In this document: positions 1-11,525 of the stretch, piece after piece | How the letters are laid out: each line of letters starts with the position of its first letter | Numbering within the stretch: position 1 is the stretch's first letter | From: Thermococcus sp. AM4 | Lineage (GTDB): Archaea > Methanobacteriota_B > Thermococci > Thermococcales > Thermococcaceae | Length of the DNA stretch: 64,000 nt | Assembly (NCBI RefSeq): GCF_000151205.2 | Contig: NC_016051.1 | Coordinates: 1,860,001 to 1,924,000 of the forward strand | Reading direction: 5' to 3' | Notes under the pieces: model-generated | The model's input: the letters and a program-made list of their open reading frames with translations, nothing else | What the model was told of the DNA's origin: nothing | Databases searched by the model: none | Program-made: the position numbers and the translations under genes

Positions 1-3441
<3,441 letters not shown>

Positions 3442-3484
3442 TTATAGTTTCGGGTTATTGTACCTTTTGGTAAAAGCATCAGCG

Positions 3485-3516
3485 GAACCCTTTGGGGTTC
3501 ACACCTAAATATACCT
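3485..3516 (-). promoter_or_regulatory. Candidate promoter and dyad for the ribonucleotide reductase gene
   Basis: On the minus strand a TATA-like stretch (TATATTTAGG, about 3507-3516) precedes a perfect dyad GAACCC-N4-GGGTTC at 3485-3500, which would sit at the transcription start about 25 bases downstream. The reductase start codon is about 60 bases further on. The dyad could be an operator or the first hairpin of the leader. This is a sequence reading only. Confidence 0.4.
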
Positions 3517-3616
3517 TGCCCTGTTCAACGCTGGCGAAATGACAATAAACCCCGGCTCACTTTGCTCAGGGGGTGAAAGGGTAGAAAAGGGAAGTGTCGG
3601 ATAATTTGTCCATCGG

Positions 3617-4051
3617 CTAAAGGGCCTCGTAAATTATCTTGAGCCGGTAAACGTGTTTCAGCTCCTCCCCGGCCATCATCCGAAAGATCTGCGCGAGGGA
3701 GCCGTCGAGTATCTCCGAGAGTTTTGAGTACATTTCGTAGGCGTGCTGCTCCCGAATTAACGCTTCCACAACAAGCTCCTCCAGACTTTTGGGTTCGGCC
3801 CTCTCGTCCCTCAGAACGGGCTCAAGGGAGAGGACGTCGAGGTAGTCCACTACAACGCTTCCCTCAAGGCTGTTCTCCGAGATCATGGATTCCAGGGTTT
3901 TTCTATGCCTGAGCTCTTCCTCGGCCATAAGCCTAAACGTATCGGCGAACTCGCTTCTCTCAAAGGTTGCGAAGGTCTCCCCCAGCTTGTGGAGGTTGTA
4001 GAGTTCGTTCTCCTGCCGAACTAGGCTCTCAAGAAGGTCATTGATTTTCAT
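3617..4051 (-). CDS. Ferritin-like / rubrerythrin-type diiron domain protein
   Basis: A 144-residue all-helical protein with the paired diiron motifs of the rubrerythrin/ferritin superfamily: EEELRHRK near residue 45 and EELKHVYR near residue 130, with further glutamates (RQENELY, REQHAYEMY) about 30-40 residues before each. There is no C-terminal rubredoxin domain, so it is not a full rubrerythrin. A role in oxidative-stress defence or iron handling is inferred from the fold. The start at 4051 follows GGGGGATGCGG; the gene overlaps the end of the upstream phosphatase by 14 bases, so the two are cotranscribed. Confidence 0.75.
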   Translation of the reverse strand: MKINDLLESLVRQENELYNLHKLGETFATFERSEFADTFRLMAEEELRHRKTLESMISENSLEGSVVVDYLDVLSLEPVLRDERAEPKSLEELVVEALIREQHAYEMYSKLSEILDGSLAQIFRMMAGEELKHVYRLKIIYEAL

Positions 4052-4862
4052 CCGCATCCCCCAGAACGGTAGAGAGGTAGTCCTTGAGCTCCCTGATGCT
4101 CGGGAGCACGAGGTCCGGCCTTACGTCGCTCCTCTTAATGTCCTCTAGGTCGTTCACCCCGGTGAGAACCATTATCGCCTTCATTCCAAAGCGCTTGGCG
4201 AAGGCTATATCAGTGTCCAGCCTGTCTCCAACCATCCAGATCTCGTCCACCGGGCCGAGTTTCTCCCTGGCCACCTCATAGGCGGGTTCGTTGGGTTTCC
4301 CTATGATCAGGGGTTCCTCACCCGTTGAGGCCTTCAGCGCCGCTATGATCGCCCCTGCCCCGGGGTAGAGGCCCTCCTCGGCCGGATAAGTGGTGTCGGG
4401 GTTCGTTCCGATGAAGCCGGCACCGTTCCTTATCGCAAGCGTTCCGTACTTGAGCTTCTCGTAGGTTAACCCCGGATCGAGACCGACGACCACGTACTCG
4501 ATTTCTTTCCATCCGCCCGTTCTGCACTCTTCAAGGCTTACAACGCCCCATCCCAGCCTTTCCATCTCAATCTCAAGCCCTTCACCGCCGATTACAAATA
4601 TCCTTCCCGGATTGAAGTGTTTTTCCATGTAGATCCTGGCCGCGAGTCCCGAGGTAACGATCCTCTCGGCTGGAACGTCGATCCCAAGCGAGAGGAGTTT
4701 TTGCCTGTACATCTCCGGGGTTCGTGTGGAGTTGTTGGTCAGGAACACGAAGGGAATCCCCGCTTCCCTAACGAACTCTATAGTCTCTCTGGCGCCGTCG
4801 ATGGGGCTGTTCCCCCTGTAAACGACACCGTCCATGTCAAAGATTATGCCTATCATGTCCAT
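4038..4862 (-). CDS. HAD-superfamily phosphatase, NagD / 4-nitrophenylphosphatase type
   Basis: Cytoplasmic phosphatase of 274 residues of the HAD IIA subfamily. The nucleophile motif FDMDGVVYRG is at residues 8-17, the Thr/Ser motif FLTNNST near 39-45, the lysine in GKPNEPAYE near 190, and the acidic motif MVGDRLDTDI near 212-221. The large cap between motifs 2 and 3 fits the NagD type. The substrate cannot be read from sequence; archaeal relatives act on p-nitrophenylphosphate, phosphoglycolate or sugar phosphates. A TATA-like TTTTAAAG near 4887-4894 puts transcription start near the ATG, so the mRNA is probably almost leaderless. It leads a two-gene operon with the ferritin-like gene. Confidence 0.85.
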   Translation of the reverse strand: MDMIGIIFDMDGVVYRGNSPIDGARETIEFVREAGIPFVFLTNNSTRTPEMYRQKLLSLGIDVPAERIVTSGLAARIYMEKHFNPGRIFVIGGEGLEIEMERLGWGVVSLEECRTGGWKEIEYVVVGLDPGLTYEKLKYGTLAIRNGAGFIGTNPDTTYPAEEGLYPGAGAIIAALKASTGEEPLIIGKPNEPAYEVAREKLGPVDEIWMVGDRLDTDIAFAKRFGMKAIMVLTGVNDLEDIKRSDVRPDLVLPSIRELKDYLSTVLGDADENQ

Positions 4863-4913
4863 CCCGGAGTAGAAGGGGAGGAGGCCTTTAAAAGCAAATC
4901 GGAAAATAGGAGA

Positions 4914-5585
4914 TCAGAGCTCAAGGCTTTCGCCGGGCTTGAGAATAACGACCTCGGCCTTGTCTCCAACGAGCTTCTTAAACTCCTCGGGGTCAGCCGA
5001 AATCGGGGGCCAGGTGTTGTAGTGCATCGGGACGACTTTCTTGGGCTTGAGCAGCTCGACGGCCTTTGCCGCTTCCTTCGGGCCCATAGTGAAGTGCCCG
5101 CCTATCGGGAGCAAAGCTAAGTCAATCGGGCCGTAGAGCTCGCTGAACAGGCCCATGTCGAGGAACACGAATGTGTCGCCGGCGTGGTAAATCGTCTTTC
5201 CATCGAGCTTGACTATGTAGCCACAGGGGTTGCCGATGCCGTACTTGCCGTCGCTGCTTGAGTGCCAGGCCGGAACCTGGACGATTCCGACGCCGTCTAT
5301 CTCAGTCGGTCCGTAGTTCATGCCGATGACCTCAACGTTGCCCTGCTCGCTGATGTAGTTAGCTATGTCGTACATCGCGACTATCTTCGCGCCGGTCCTC
5401 TTGGCTATCTCGACCGCGTCTCCGATGTGGTCGCCGTGGGCGTGGGTTATGAGTATCAGGTCGGCCTCAACCTCCTCCGGCTTCACAGCCGCCTGCGGGT
5501 TGCCGCTGAGGAACGGGTCTATAAGGATTTTCTTGCTTCCCTCAATCAGAAAGGCCGCGTGCCCCAAAAAGCGCACCTTCACCAT
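4914..5585 (-). CDS. UPF0173 metal-dependent hydrolase (metallo-beta-lactamase fold)
   Basis: A 223-residue metallo-beta-lactamase-fold protein. The zinc motif THAHGDHIGD lies near residues 47-56, with further ligands at AWHSSSDGKYG, YHAGDT and MHYNT. The sequence matches the uncharacterised UPF0173 family, which is widespread in archaea and has no established substrate. The start is placed at ATG 5585 because GGAGGTGG ends just before it; an ATG 15 bases upstream lacks such a site. Promoter: BRE/TATA CGAAAGGTTTAAGTA on the minus strand near 5615-5629. Confidence 0.85.
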   Translation of the reverse strand: MVKVRFLGHAAFLIEGSKKILIDPFLSGNPQAAVKPEEVEADLILITHAHGDHIGDAVEIAKRTGAKIVAMYDIANYISEQGNVEVIGMNYGPTEIDGVGIVQVPAWHSSSDGKYGIGNPCGYIVKLDGKTIYHAGDTFVFLDMGLFSELYGPIDLALLPIGGHFTMGPKEAAKAVELLKPKKVVPMHYNTWPPISADPEEFKKLVGDKAEVVILKPGESLEL

Positions 5586-5703
5586 CGCCACCACCTCCAA
5601 GGATAAAATAACCAGAGCTTACTTAAACCTTTCGATGGCCTAAAAAGCCCACTGGTGAACGTAAAGAGCTCAGCGATGCCCTAAAATTCTCCGATGTCCT
5701 ATT

Positions 5704-5720
5704 TGGGAAAGCTTATATAC
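5704..5720 (+). promoter_or_regulatory. BRE/TATA promoter of the acdA-vapBC-ior operon
   Basis: GGGAAAGCTTATATAC is a strong archaeal BRE plus TATA box. Transcription would start near 5740, giving a very short leader before the acdA start at 5751. No equally good TATA box was seen before vapB, iorA or iorB, which supports one transcript. Confidence 0.6.
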
Positions 5721-5750
5721 GATTCGGCGGAGATTTAAACGGTGAGGCTC

Positions 5751-7127
5751 ATGAACTTGGACTACTTCTTCAGGCCGAAGGGCATAGCCGTCATCGGAGC
5801 ATCGAACGACCCGATGAAGCTCGGCTACGAAGTTTTCAAGAACCTCAAGAAGTACAAGGACGGCAAGGTTTACCCCGTCAACGTCAAGGACGAGGTCGTT
5901 CAGGGCGTTAAGGCCTACAAGAACGTCAAGGACATCCCCGACGAGGTTGACCTCGCGATAATCGTAGTCCCCAAGCGCTTCGTGAAGCAGTCGATAGTAG
6001 ACTGCGGTGAGAAGGGAGTTAAGGGAGCGGTCATCATAACGGCCGGCTTCGGCGAGACTGGTGAAGAGGGCAAGAAGGAGGAGCGCGAGCTCGTCGAGAT
6101 TGCCCACAGGTACGGAATGCGTCTGATAGGCCCGAACTGCGTCGGCGTCATGAACACCCACAACGACATGAACGCGACCTTCATAATGGACGCCAAGAAG
6201 GGGAGCATAGCCTTCGTGAGCCAGAGTGGAGCTTTGGGAGCGGGAATCGTCTACAAGACCGTCAAGGAGGGAATCGGCTTCTCCAAGTTCATCAGCGTCG
6301 GCAACATGGCCGACCTCGACTTCGCGGAGCTCATGGAGTACCTGGCCGACACCGAGGAGGACAAGGCAATCGCGCTTTACATCGAGGGAATCAAGGACGG
6401 AAGGAAGTTCATCGAGGTCGCCAAGAAGGCCACCAGGAAGAAGCCCGTCATAGCCCTCAAGGCCGGAAAGAGCGAGAGCGGGGCGAGGGCAGCATCAAGC
6501 CATACGGGTTCCCTTGCCGGAAGCTGGAAGATTTACGAAGCTGCGTTTAAGCAGAGCGGAGTTCTCATCGCCGAAACAATCGACGACATGCTCAGCATGG
6601 CGAGGGCCTTCACCCAGCCGTTGCCGAAAGGCAAGCGCGTCGCGATAATGACCAACGCCGGCGGGCCGGGCGTTTTGACGGCCGACCAGATTGACAAGAG
6701 GGGCCTTAAATTGGCAGACCTCGAGGAGAAGACGATAGAGGAGCTCCGCTCGTTCCTCCCGCCGATGGCCGCCGTAAAGAACCCCGTCGACATGATTGCA
6801 AGTGCGAGGGGCGAGGACTACTACAGGACCGCGAAGCTACTCCTCCAGGACCCGAACGTCGACATGCTCATAGCGATATGCGTCGTCCCGACCTTCGCGG
6901 GAATGACCCCAACGGAGCACGCCGAGGGCGTCATAAGGGCCGTCAAGGAGGTCAACAACGGCAAGCCCGTCTTAGGCCTCTTCATGGCCGGTTACGTCAG
7001 CGAAAAGGCGAAGGAGCTCCTCGAAGCCAACGGAATCCCGAGCTACGAGAGGCCCGAGGACGTTGCCGCCGGTGCCTACGCCCTCGTCCAGCAGGCGAGG
7101 AACGCTGGGGTTTTGGAGGATGAGTGA
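5751..7127 (+). CDS. acdA: Acyl-CoA synthetase (ADP-forming), alpha subunit
   Basis: Alpha subunit (458 residues) of the ADP-forming acyl-CoA synthetase, which turns acyl-CoA, ADP and phosphate into acid, CoA and ATP; this is the energy-yielding step of peptide fermentation in Thermococcales. A CoA-binding Rossmann domain (IAVIGASNDP, residues 13-22) is followed by succinyl-CoA-ligase-like domains. The phosphorylated histidine is in ASSHTGSLAGS near residue 250. The ATP-grasp beta subunit is not in this window. Its place upstream of the indolepyruvate oxidoreductase genes suggests the isoform that prefers aryl-CoAs such as indoleacetyl-CoA, as known for the Pyrococcus furiosus ACD II alpha gene. 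Start ATG 5751 follows GGTGAGG. Confidence 0.92.
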   Translation: MNLDYFFRPKGIAVIGASNDPMKLGYEVFKNLKKYKDGKVYPVNVKDEVVQGVKAYKNVKDIPDEVDLAIIVVPKRFVKQSIVDCGEKGVKGAVIITAGFGETGEEGKKEERELVEIAHRYGMRLIGPNCVGVMNTHNDMNATFIMDAKKGSIAFVSQSGALGAGIVYKTVKEGIGFSKFISVGNMADLDFAELMEYLADTEEDKAIALYIEGIKDGRKFIEVAKKATRKKPVIALKAGKSESGARAASSHTGSLAGSWKIYEAAFKQSGVLIAETIDDMLSMARAFTQPLPKGKRVAIMTNAGGPGVLTADQIDKRGLKLADLEEKTIEELRSFLPPMAAVKNPVDMIASARGEDYYRTAKLLLQDPNVDMLIAICVVPTFAGMTPTEHAEGVIRAVKEVNNGKPVLGLFMAGYVSEKAKELLEANGIPSYERPEDVAAGAYALVQQARNAGVLEDE

Positions 7128-7128
7128 G

Positions 7129-7278
7129 ATGGAGGCTATTGAGAAAGTTCAAAAGAGCGAGGTCAAAACGTCTCCTCCAAAGATAAAGGATGTGTACGCC
7201 AAGCTCAAGGAGATAATAGGGGAAGTTGAAGAAGACCCTCACAGGCTCATAAAGGAGATGAGAAATGCTCGTGGTTGA
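7129..7278 (+). CDS. VapB-type antitoxin, small
   Basis: A 49-residue charged protein directly upstream of and overlapping (14 bases) a PIN-domain gene; this is the usual antitoxin position. No known DNA-binding fold is evident; the C-terminus (KEIIGEVEEDPHRLIKEM) looks like the toxin-wrapping tail of VapB proteins. Start 7129 gives good spacing from GGAGG at 7116-7119; an alternative ATG at 7120 would add three residues and overlap the acdA stop. Function is inferred from context. Confidence 0.6.
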   Translation: MEAIEKVQKSEVKTSPPKIKDVYAKLKEIIGEVEEDPHRLIKEMRNARG

Positions 7279-7723
7279 TACCTCCGTCCTCATAGATGCT
7301 ATGATTCCAGTCAAAGGGCGAGAGGACAGAGCGGAAGCCGCCCAGAGTGTAATCTCTGTGGCAGAAGAGAAGGGGATACCCCTGTTAATGCCCCGACTGG
7401 GAATTGTGGAAACTATAAGCCTAGTGATGAGGCTCTCAGGAAAAGAAGAGGCGCTTGAGTTAGTGATTGAGTACCTGGACTCAAGGGTTCTCCAAGTTTC
7501 AGAGGATTGGATATTCGAGGACGCGAAGGAAATAGCCAAGAAAATTCACCCTCGCGCGGCGGATTCGTACTTTATTGCAACCGCGAAGAAGTTCAACGCA
7601 CTCCTTGTGTCCTCAGATAGGGACATGGTATCCCGCGCGAGGAAGCTAAACATCCCCGCCTTTTATGTTTTGGACGATTCGGATAGAACTCAGTTATTGG
7701 AAACCCTCGGAGGTGTTGTTTGA
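7265..7723 (+). CDS. vapC: VapC-type PIN-domain ribonuclease toxin
   Basis: A 152-residue PIN-domain protein. The acidic metal-binding residues are visible: VVDTSVLID (Asp5), IVETISLV (Glu near 51), AADSYFIATA (Asp near 101) and LLVSSDRDM (Asp near 119). Such toxins cut tRNA or rRNA when released from their antitoxin. Its stop codon overlaps the iorA start by one base (TGATG), so translation of iorA is probably coupled to it. The local sequence is more AT-rich than acdA and iorA, which hints at later arrival. Confidence 0.85.
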   Translation: MLVVDTSVLIDAMIPVKGREDRAEAAQSVISVAEEKGIPLLMPRLGIVETISLVMRLSGKEEALELVIEYLDSRVLQVSEDWIFEDAKEIAKKIHPRAADSYFIATAKKFNALLVSSDRDMVSRARKLNIPAFYVLDDSDRTQLLETLGGVV

Positions 7724-9669
7724 TGGCGAAGGTAACGGACATAGTGCTGTGGGATAAGCCCGGGGAGAGGGTTCTCCTCCTCGGAAACCAGGCCATAGCG
7801 CGCGGAGCTTTGGAGGCCAACATAGCGGTTTTCGCGGCTTATCCCGGAACCCCGAGTTCGGAACTGACCGATACGATGGCGATGGTGGCCAAGAAGGCAG
7901 GAGTTTACATGGAGTACTCCACCAACGAGAAGGTTGCCTTTGAAACCGCGCTTTCCGCTGCCTGGAGCGGTCTCAGGGCCATGACGGCCATGAAGCACGT
8001 AGGCCTCAATGTCGCGGCCGACACCTTCCTCAGCGCCGTTGGCATGGGCGTCGAGGGCGGTTTCATCATAATGGTTGCCGACGACCCGAGCATGTGGAGC
8101 AGTCAGAACGAGCAGGACACGAGGGTTTACGCAAAGTTCGCCAACGTGCCCGTTCTCGAGCCGATTTCACCCCACGAGGCCAAGGAGATGACGAAGTACG
8201 CCTTCGAGCTGAGCGAGAAGTTCAAACACTTCGTCATTCTGAGGACGACCACGAGGAGCTCCCACGCGAGGGGCGATGTCGTTCTCGGAGAGCTTCCGGA
8301 GGAGATAAAGACCGGCAAGAGGAAGTTCGGGAACTTCAAGAAGAACCCCGAGAGGTTCGTTGACATTCCTGCCCACGCAAGGAAGTTCCACCCGCAGATT
8401 CTCGAGAAGATTGAGAAGATTCGTGAGGAGCTCAACAACTGCCCCTTCAACTGGATTGAGGGCGACGAGAACGCGAAGGTCGGTATAATCGCTCCGGGCC
8501 TGAGCTACGCCTACGTCAAGGAGGCCCTGGCCTGGCTCGGCGTCGAGAACGTCAAGATACTCAAGCTCGGAACGCCCTTCCCGGTTCCATACGGCCTGCT
8601 TGAGAAGTTCCTCGACGGGCTTGAGAAGGTTCTCATCGTCGAGGAGCTTGAGCCGGTCGTCGAGGAGCAGGTCAAGACCTGGGCCTACGATAAGGGACTT
8701 AGAATTCCGATTCACGGCAAGGACCTCGTGCCAAGGGTTTACGAGATGACCACGAGGAGGGCGGTAACGGCCATAGCGAAGTTCCTCGGCCTCGAAACCC
8801 CGATTAACTTCGAGGAGCTCGACCAGAAGTACGAGAAGGTAAAGGGCATGGTCCCGCCGAGGCCCCCCTCGTTGTGCCCGGCCTGTCCGCACAGGAACAC
8901 CTTCTACGCGATTAGAAGGGCTGCAACTCCAAGGGCAATCTTCCCGAGCGACATAGGCTGTTACACCCTTGGTGTCCTCCCACCGCTCAAGACCGTTGAC
9001 ACAACCGTCGCGATGGGCGGTTCAATCGGCGTCGCCCACGGCCTCAGCGTGGCGCTCAACGGAAGCGTTGCCGAGGACGAGCACAAGACCGGCAAGGAGA
9101 AGAAGGTAATCGTTGCCACGATAGGCGACTCAACGTTCTTCCACACGGGACTTCCGGCTCTGGCAAACGCCATCTACAACCGCTCCAACGTCGTCATAGT
9201 CGTCCTCGACAACCTCGTTACAGCCATGACCGGCGACCAGCCCAACCCGGGAACCGGTGAGACCCCACACGGACCGGGCAAGCAGATTAAGATTGAAGAG
9301 GTCGCGAAGGCGATGGGAGCGGATTATGTAGCAGTCGTTGACCCCTACGACATAAAGGCCGTCGAGAGGACCATAAAGGAGGCCCTGGCCGTTGAGGGCG
9401 TCAGCGTCGTCGTCGCGAGGCGCGTCTGTGCGTTGTATCGTATCGGCCAGCTCAGGCGCGAGGGCAAGCAGTGGCCACTCTACCAGGTCAACGAGGACAA
9501 GTGTACCGGCTGTAAGATTTGTATCAACGCCTACGGCTGTCCGGCAATCTACTGGGACGCCGAGAAGAAGAAAGCTAAGATAGACCCGACGATGTGCTGG
9601 GGCTGTGGCGGCTGTGCCCAGGTCTGTCCGTTCGACGCCTTCGAGAAGGTGAGGGAGGGAGAGCTATGA
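7723..9669 (+). CDS. iorA: Indolepyruvate ferredoxin oxidoreductase, alpha subunit
   Basis: The alpha subunit (648 residues) oxidatively decarboxylates aryl pyruvates from Trp, Tyr and Phe to aryl-CoA, reducing ferredoxin. The N-terminal pyrimidine domain contains [12 protein letters not shown] and YPGTPSSE; the thiamine pyrophosphate domain contains [10 protein letters not shown] and the metal/diphosphate loop near residues 465-510. The C-terminus (about 600-640) is a ferredoxin domain with [14 protein letters not shown] and [12 protein letters not shown]. The start at ATG 7723 follows GGAGGTG and overlaps the vapC stop by one base; the end overlaps iorB by four bases (ATGA). Confidence 0.95.
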   Translation: MAKVTDIVLWDKPGERVLLLGNQAIARGALEANIAVFAAYPGTPSSELTDTMAMVAKKAGVYMEYSTNEKVAFETALSAAWSGLRAMTAMKHVGLNVAADTFLSAVGMGVEGGFIIMVADDPSMWSSQNEQDTRVYAKFANVPVLEPISPHEAKEMTKYAFELSEKFKHFVILRTTTRSSHARGDVVLGELPEEIKTGKRKFGNFKKNPERFVDIPAHARKFHPQILEKIEKIREELNNCPFNWIEGDENAKVGIIAPGLSYAYVKEALAWLGVENVKILKLGTPFPVPYGLLEKFLDGLEKVLIVEELEPVVEEQVKTWAYDKGLRIPIHGKDLVPRVYEMTTRRAVTAIAKFLGLETPINFEELDQKYEKVKGMVPPRPPSLCPACPHRNTFYAIRRAATPRAIFPSDIGCYTLGVLPPLKTVDTTVAMGGSIGVAHGLSVALNGSVAEDEHKTGKEKKVIVATIGDSTFFHTGLPALANAIYNRSNVVIVVLDNLVTAMTGDQPNPGTGETPHGPGKQIKIEEVAKAMGADYVAVVDPYDIKAVERTIKEALAVEGVSVVVARRVCALYRIGQLRREGKQWPLYQVNEDKCTGCKICINAYGCPAIYWDAEKKKAKIDPTMCWGCGGCAQVCPFDAFEKVREGEL

Positions 9670-10283
9670 GCGAGATGAGGGAGTACAACATCGTTATCAC
9701 CGGAGTTGGCGGTCAGGGAATCCTCACCGCGGCGAACCTGCTCGGCTGGGCGGCGCTTAGAGCTGGCTACAAGGTGCGCGTTGGTGAGGTTCACGGCATG
9801 AGCCAGCGCTTTGGAAGCGTTATCGCCTACGTTCGCTTTGGGGAGGACGTCTACGGCGCGATGGTTCCCGAGGGCAAGGCCGACGTCATACTGAGCTTCG
9901 AGCCTGTCGAAGCCCTCCGCTACATCAACTACCTCAAGAAAGGGGGCCTTGTCTTCACCAACGCGAGGCCGATTCCGCCGGTTCAGGTCTCGATGGGCCT
10001 CGCCAAGTACCCGAGTCTCGAAGAGATTAGGAAGGTCGTCGAGGAGAACTTCGAGGCCAAGTTCATGGCCTTCGATGCGGAAAAGCTCGCGATGGAGGCA
10101 GGAAACATCATAACTACCAACGTCGTCCTCATCGGAGCGCTGACTCAGACGCCGGGTTTTCCGCTTTCAGCGGAGCACGTCAGGGAGGTCATAAAGGTCA
10201 GCGTGCCGAAGAAGGCTGTTGACGTCAACATGAAGGCCTTCGATTTGGGCGTCAAGGCCGCGAAGGAGATGCTGGGGCTTTAA
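9666..10283 (+). CDS. iorB: Indolepyruvate ferredoxin oxidoreductase, beta subunit
   Basis: Gamma-type catalytic domain (205 residues) that forms a complex with IorA. The N-terminus has the family motif [17 protein letters not shown] and the following [13 protein letters not shown] is typical of 2-oxoacid ferredoxin oxidoreductase gamma domains. ATG 9666 overlaps the iorA stop in ATGA, so the subunits are translationally coupled. A T-rich stretch right after the stop (about 10288-10300) could end the operon transcript. Confidence 0.95.
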   Translation: MSEMREYNIVITGVGGQGILTAANLLGWAALRAGYKVRVGEVHGMSQRFGSVIAYVRFGEDVYGAMVPEGKADVILSFEPVEALRYINYLKKGGLVFTNARPIPPVQVSMGLAKYPSLEEIRKVVEENFEAKFMAFDAEKLAMEAGNIITTNVVLIGALTQTPGFPLSAEHVREVIKVSVPKKAVDVNMKAFDLGVKAAKEMLGL

Positions 10284-10362
10284 GGCCCTTCTCTTCTTTT
10301 TGACACGTCTCAGTCTGCAGATATACCTCCCAACGCCACCCGGTAAAAGGGAAACCCTTATA

Positions 10363-10399
10363 ACTTACCCCGGGGTAAGTAACTTACGGTGGGGTAAGT
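10363..10399. repeat. Left pair of ACTTAC-N6-GTAAGT palindromes flanking an ATPase gene
   Basis: Two 18-base palindromes, ACTTAC-CCCGGG-GTAAGT (10363-10380) and ACTTAC-GGTGGG-GTAAGT (10382-10399), are separated by one base. They begin at the end of a TATA box (CTTATAA, 10357-10363) and end on the first base of the TTG start codon of the ATPase gene, so bound protein would cover the transcription start and the ribosome binding site. The same two-site layout returns at the 3' end of the gene (11489-11525). Confidence 0.85.
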
Positions 10400-11523
10400 T
10401 GCTGTTCGACCTCCGGCCAAAGAGGAAAAGAGAAGACCTCTACGATAGGGAGAAAGAGCTCAGGGAGTTTTTTGAAGCCGTTGAGCTCGGAGAAACGCTT
10501 GTTCTTCTGCTCGGCATCAGGAGGCTCGGTAAAAGCTCCCTCCTCAACGTTGCGCTCTCCGAATCAGAAAAGCCGTTCTCCAAAATTGACGTCCGCTCGC
10601 TCTACTTCACCCACGGCTCGATTCCTCAAGAGTTGCTCGCGAGAAAACTCCTCGAAGGTCTCCTCAAGTCGTTGAAGGGGACTAACAAAATAGGGATGGA
10701 ACTCGTGAAAGCCCTCTCACGGATTAAAGGGATTAACGTTTCGGGCCTCCAGATCGAGTTCGATGAAAAGCCCGACCTTGCAGAGCTCCTTGAGAAGCTC
10801 GACTCTTGGGCCGAGAAAACTGGGAGGAGGGTTATAATAGCCTTCGATGAGGCCCAGTACCTGAGGCTTTCGGGGATACGGTACGATGGGCTCATAGCGT
10901 ACGCCGTGGACAACCTGCCGAACCTGACGTTTGTGCTGACCGGCTCCGAGGTCGGAATGCTCCACGATTTTATCGGACTCGACAACCCCAAAAAGCCCCT
11001 CTTTGGCAGGTACGCGAGGGAAATAACGCTGAAGAGATTTTCGAGGGAGCAGAGCAGGGACTTCCTGAGAAGAGGATTCGACGAGCTTGGTGTGAAAGTT
11101 CAGGAGGAGGAAATTGAGAGGGTCGTTGAGAGGCTCGACGGAATTGTCGGATGGCTGACCCTATACGGCTACCTCAGGGGAGTTAGAAAGCTCTCCGAAA
11201 AAGAGGCACTCAACGAGCTCTTTGAGAGGGCCAAAGCGCTTGTCCTCGACGAAATTTCGACCCTCACAAGGTACAGCACGAGGTACTGGTACATTCTGAA
11301 GGCAGTCTCCTTGGGAAACGATTCATGGAGCTCTATAAAGGAGTACGTGGAGTTCAAGGCGGGAAAAATAAACGACGCGAAGTTTTCAGCCCTGCTAAGG
11401 AATCTCGTCAAGTACGGCTACCTTGAAAAGACAGAGGATGGCTACTCTATCCCCGACCCAGTCGTTAAGGAAGTCATAAAGAAGACCAACTTACCCCCGG
11501 GTAAGCCACTTACCCTCCCGTAA
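10399..11523 (+). CDS. Archaeal ATPase family protein (AAA-type P-loop plus winged helix)
   Basis: A 374-residue P-loop ATPase of the archaeal ATPase family (pfam01637 type). Walker A is GIRRLGKSSLLN near residues 36-47, Walker B is RVIIAFDEAQ near 145-154, and LTFVLTGSE near 178 resembles sensor 1. The C-terminal third (from about 280) is basic and helical and probably a winged-helix DNA-binding domain. The TTG start at 10399 is chosen because the family usually begins close to LFDLRPK and because the upstream TATA box puts transcription start near 10385. The last ten codons and the stop codon lie inside the right-hand palindromes. Function unknown; self-regulation or a mobile-unit role is inferred from the flanking sites. 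Confidence 0.75.
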   Translation: MLFDLRPKRKREDLYDREKELREFFEAVELGETLVLLLGIRRLGKSSLLNVALSESEKPFSKIDVRSLYFTHGSIPQELLARKLLEGLLKSLKGTNKIGMELVKALSRIKGINVSGLQIEFDEKPDLAELLEKLDSWAEKTGRRVIIAFDEAQYLRLSGIRYDGLIAYAVDNLPNLTFVLTGSEVGMLHDFIGLDNPKKPLFGRYAREITLKRFSREQSRDFLRRGFDELGVKVQEEEIERVVERLDGIVGWLTLYGYLRGVRKLSEKEALNELFERAKALVLDEISTLTRYSTRYWYILKAVSLGNDSWSSIKEYVEFKAGKINDAKFSALLRNLVKYGYLEKTEDGYSIPDPVVKEVIKKTNLPPGKPLTLP

Positions 11524-11525
11524 GT
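11489..11525. repeat. Right pair of ACTTAC-N6-GTAAGT palindromes
   Basis: ACTTAC-CCCCGG-GTAAGC (11489-11506) and ACTTAC-CCTCCC-GTAAGT (11508-11525), again with exactly one base between them, as in the left pair. The TAA stop codon of the ATPase gene is 11521-11523, inside the last arm, and the final base is the first base of the convergent neighbour's stop codon. Confidence 0.85.

Noticed and set aside
3556-3582. Hairpin-like CCCC...GGGG stretch between the ferritin-like and reductase genes
   Set aside because: Only four pairs form; the GAGC words inside are direct, not inverted, repeats.
5630-5700. Possible C/D RNA before acdA (several CGATG and CTCAG words)
   Set aside because: The boxes do not fall in C-D'-C'-D order with usual spacing and no closing stem forms.
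8167-8892. A 241-codon minus-strand frame inside iorA
   Set aside because: Codon-bias shadow of iorA; high GC third positions in a real gene often leave such antisense frames.
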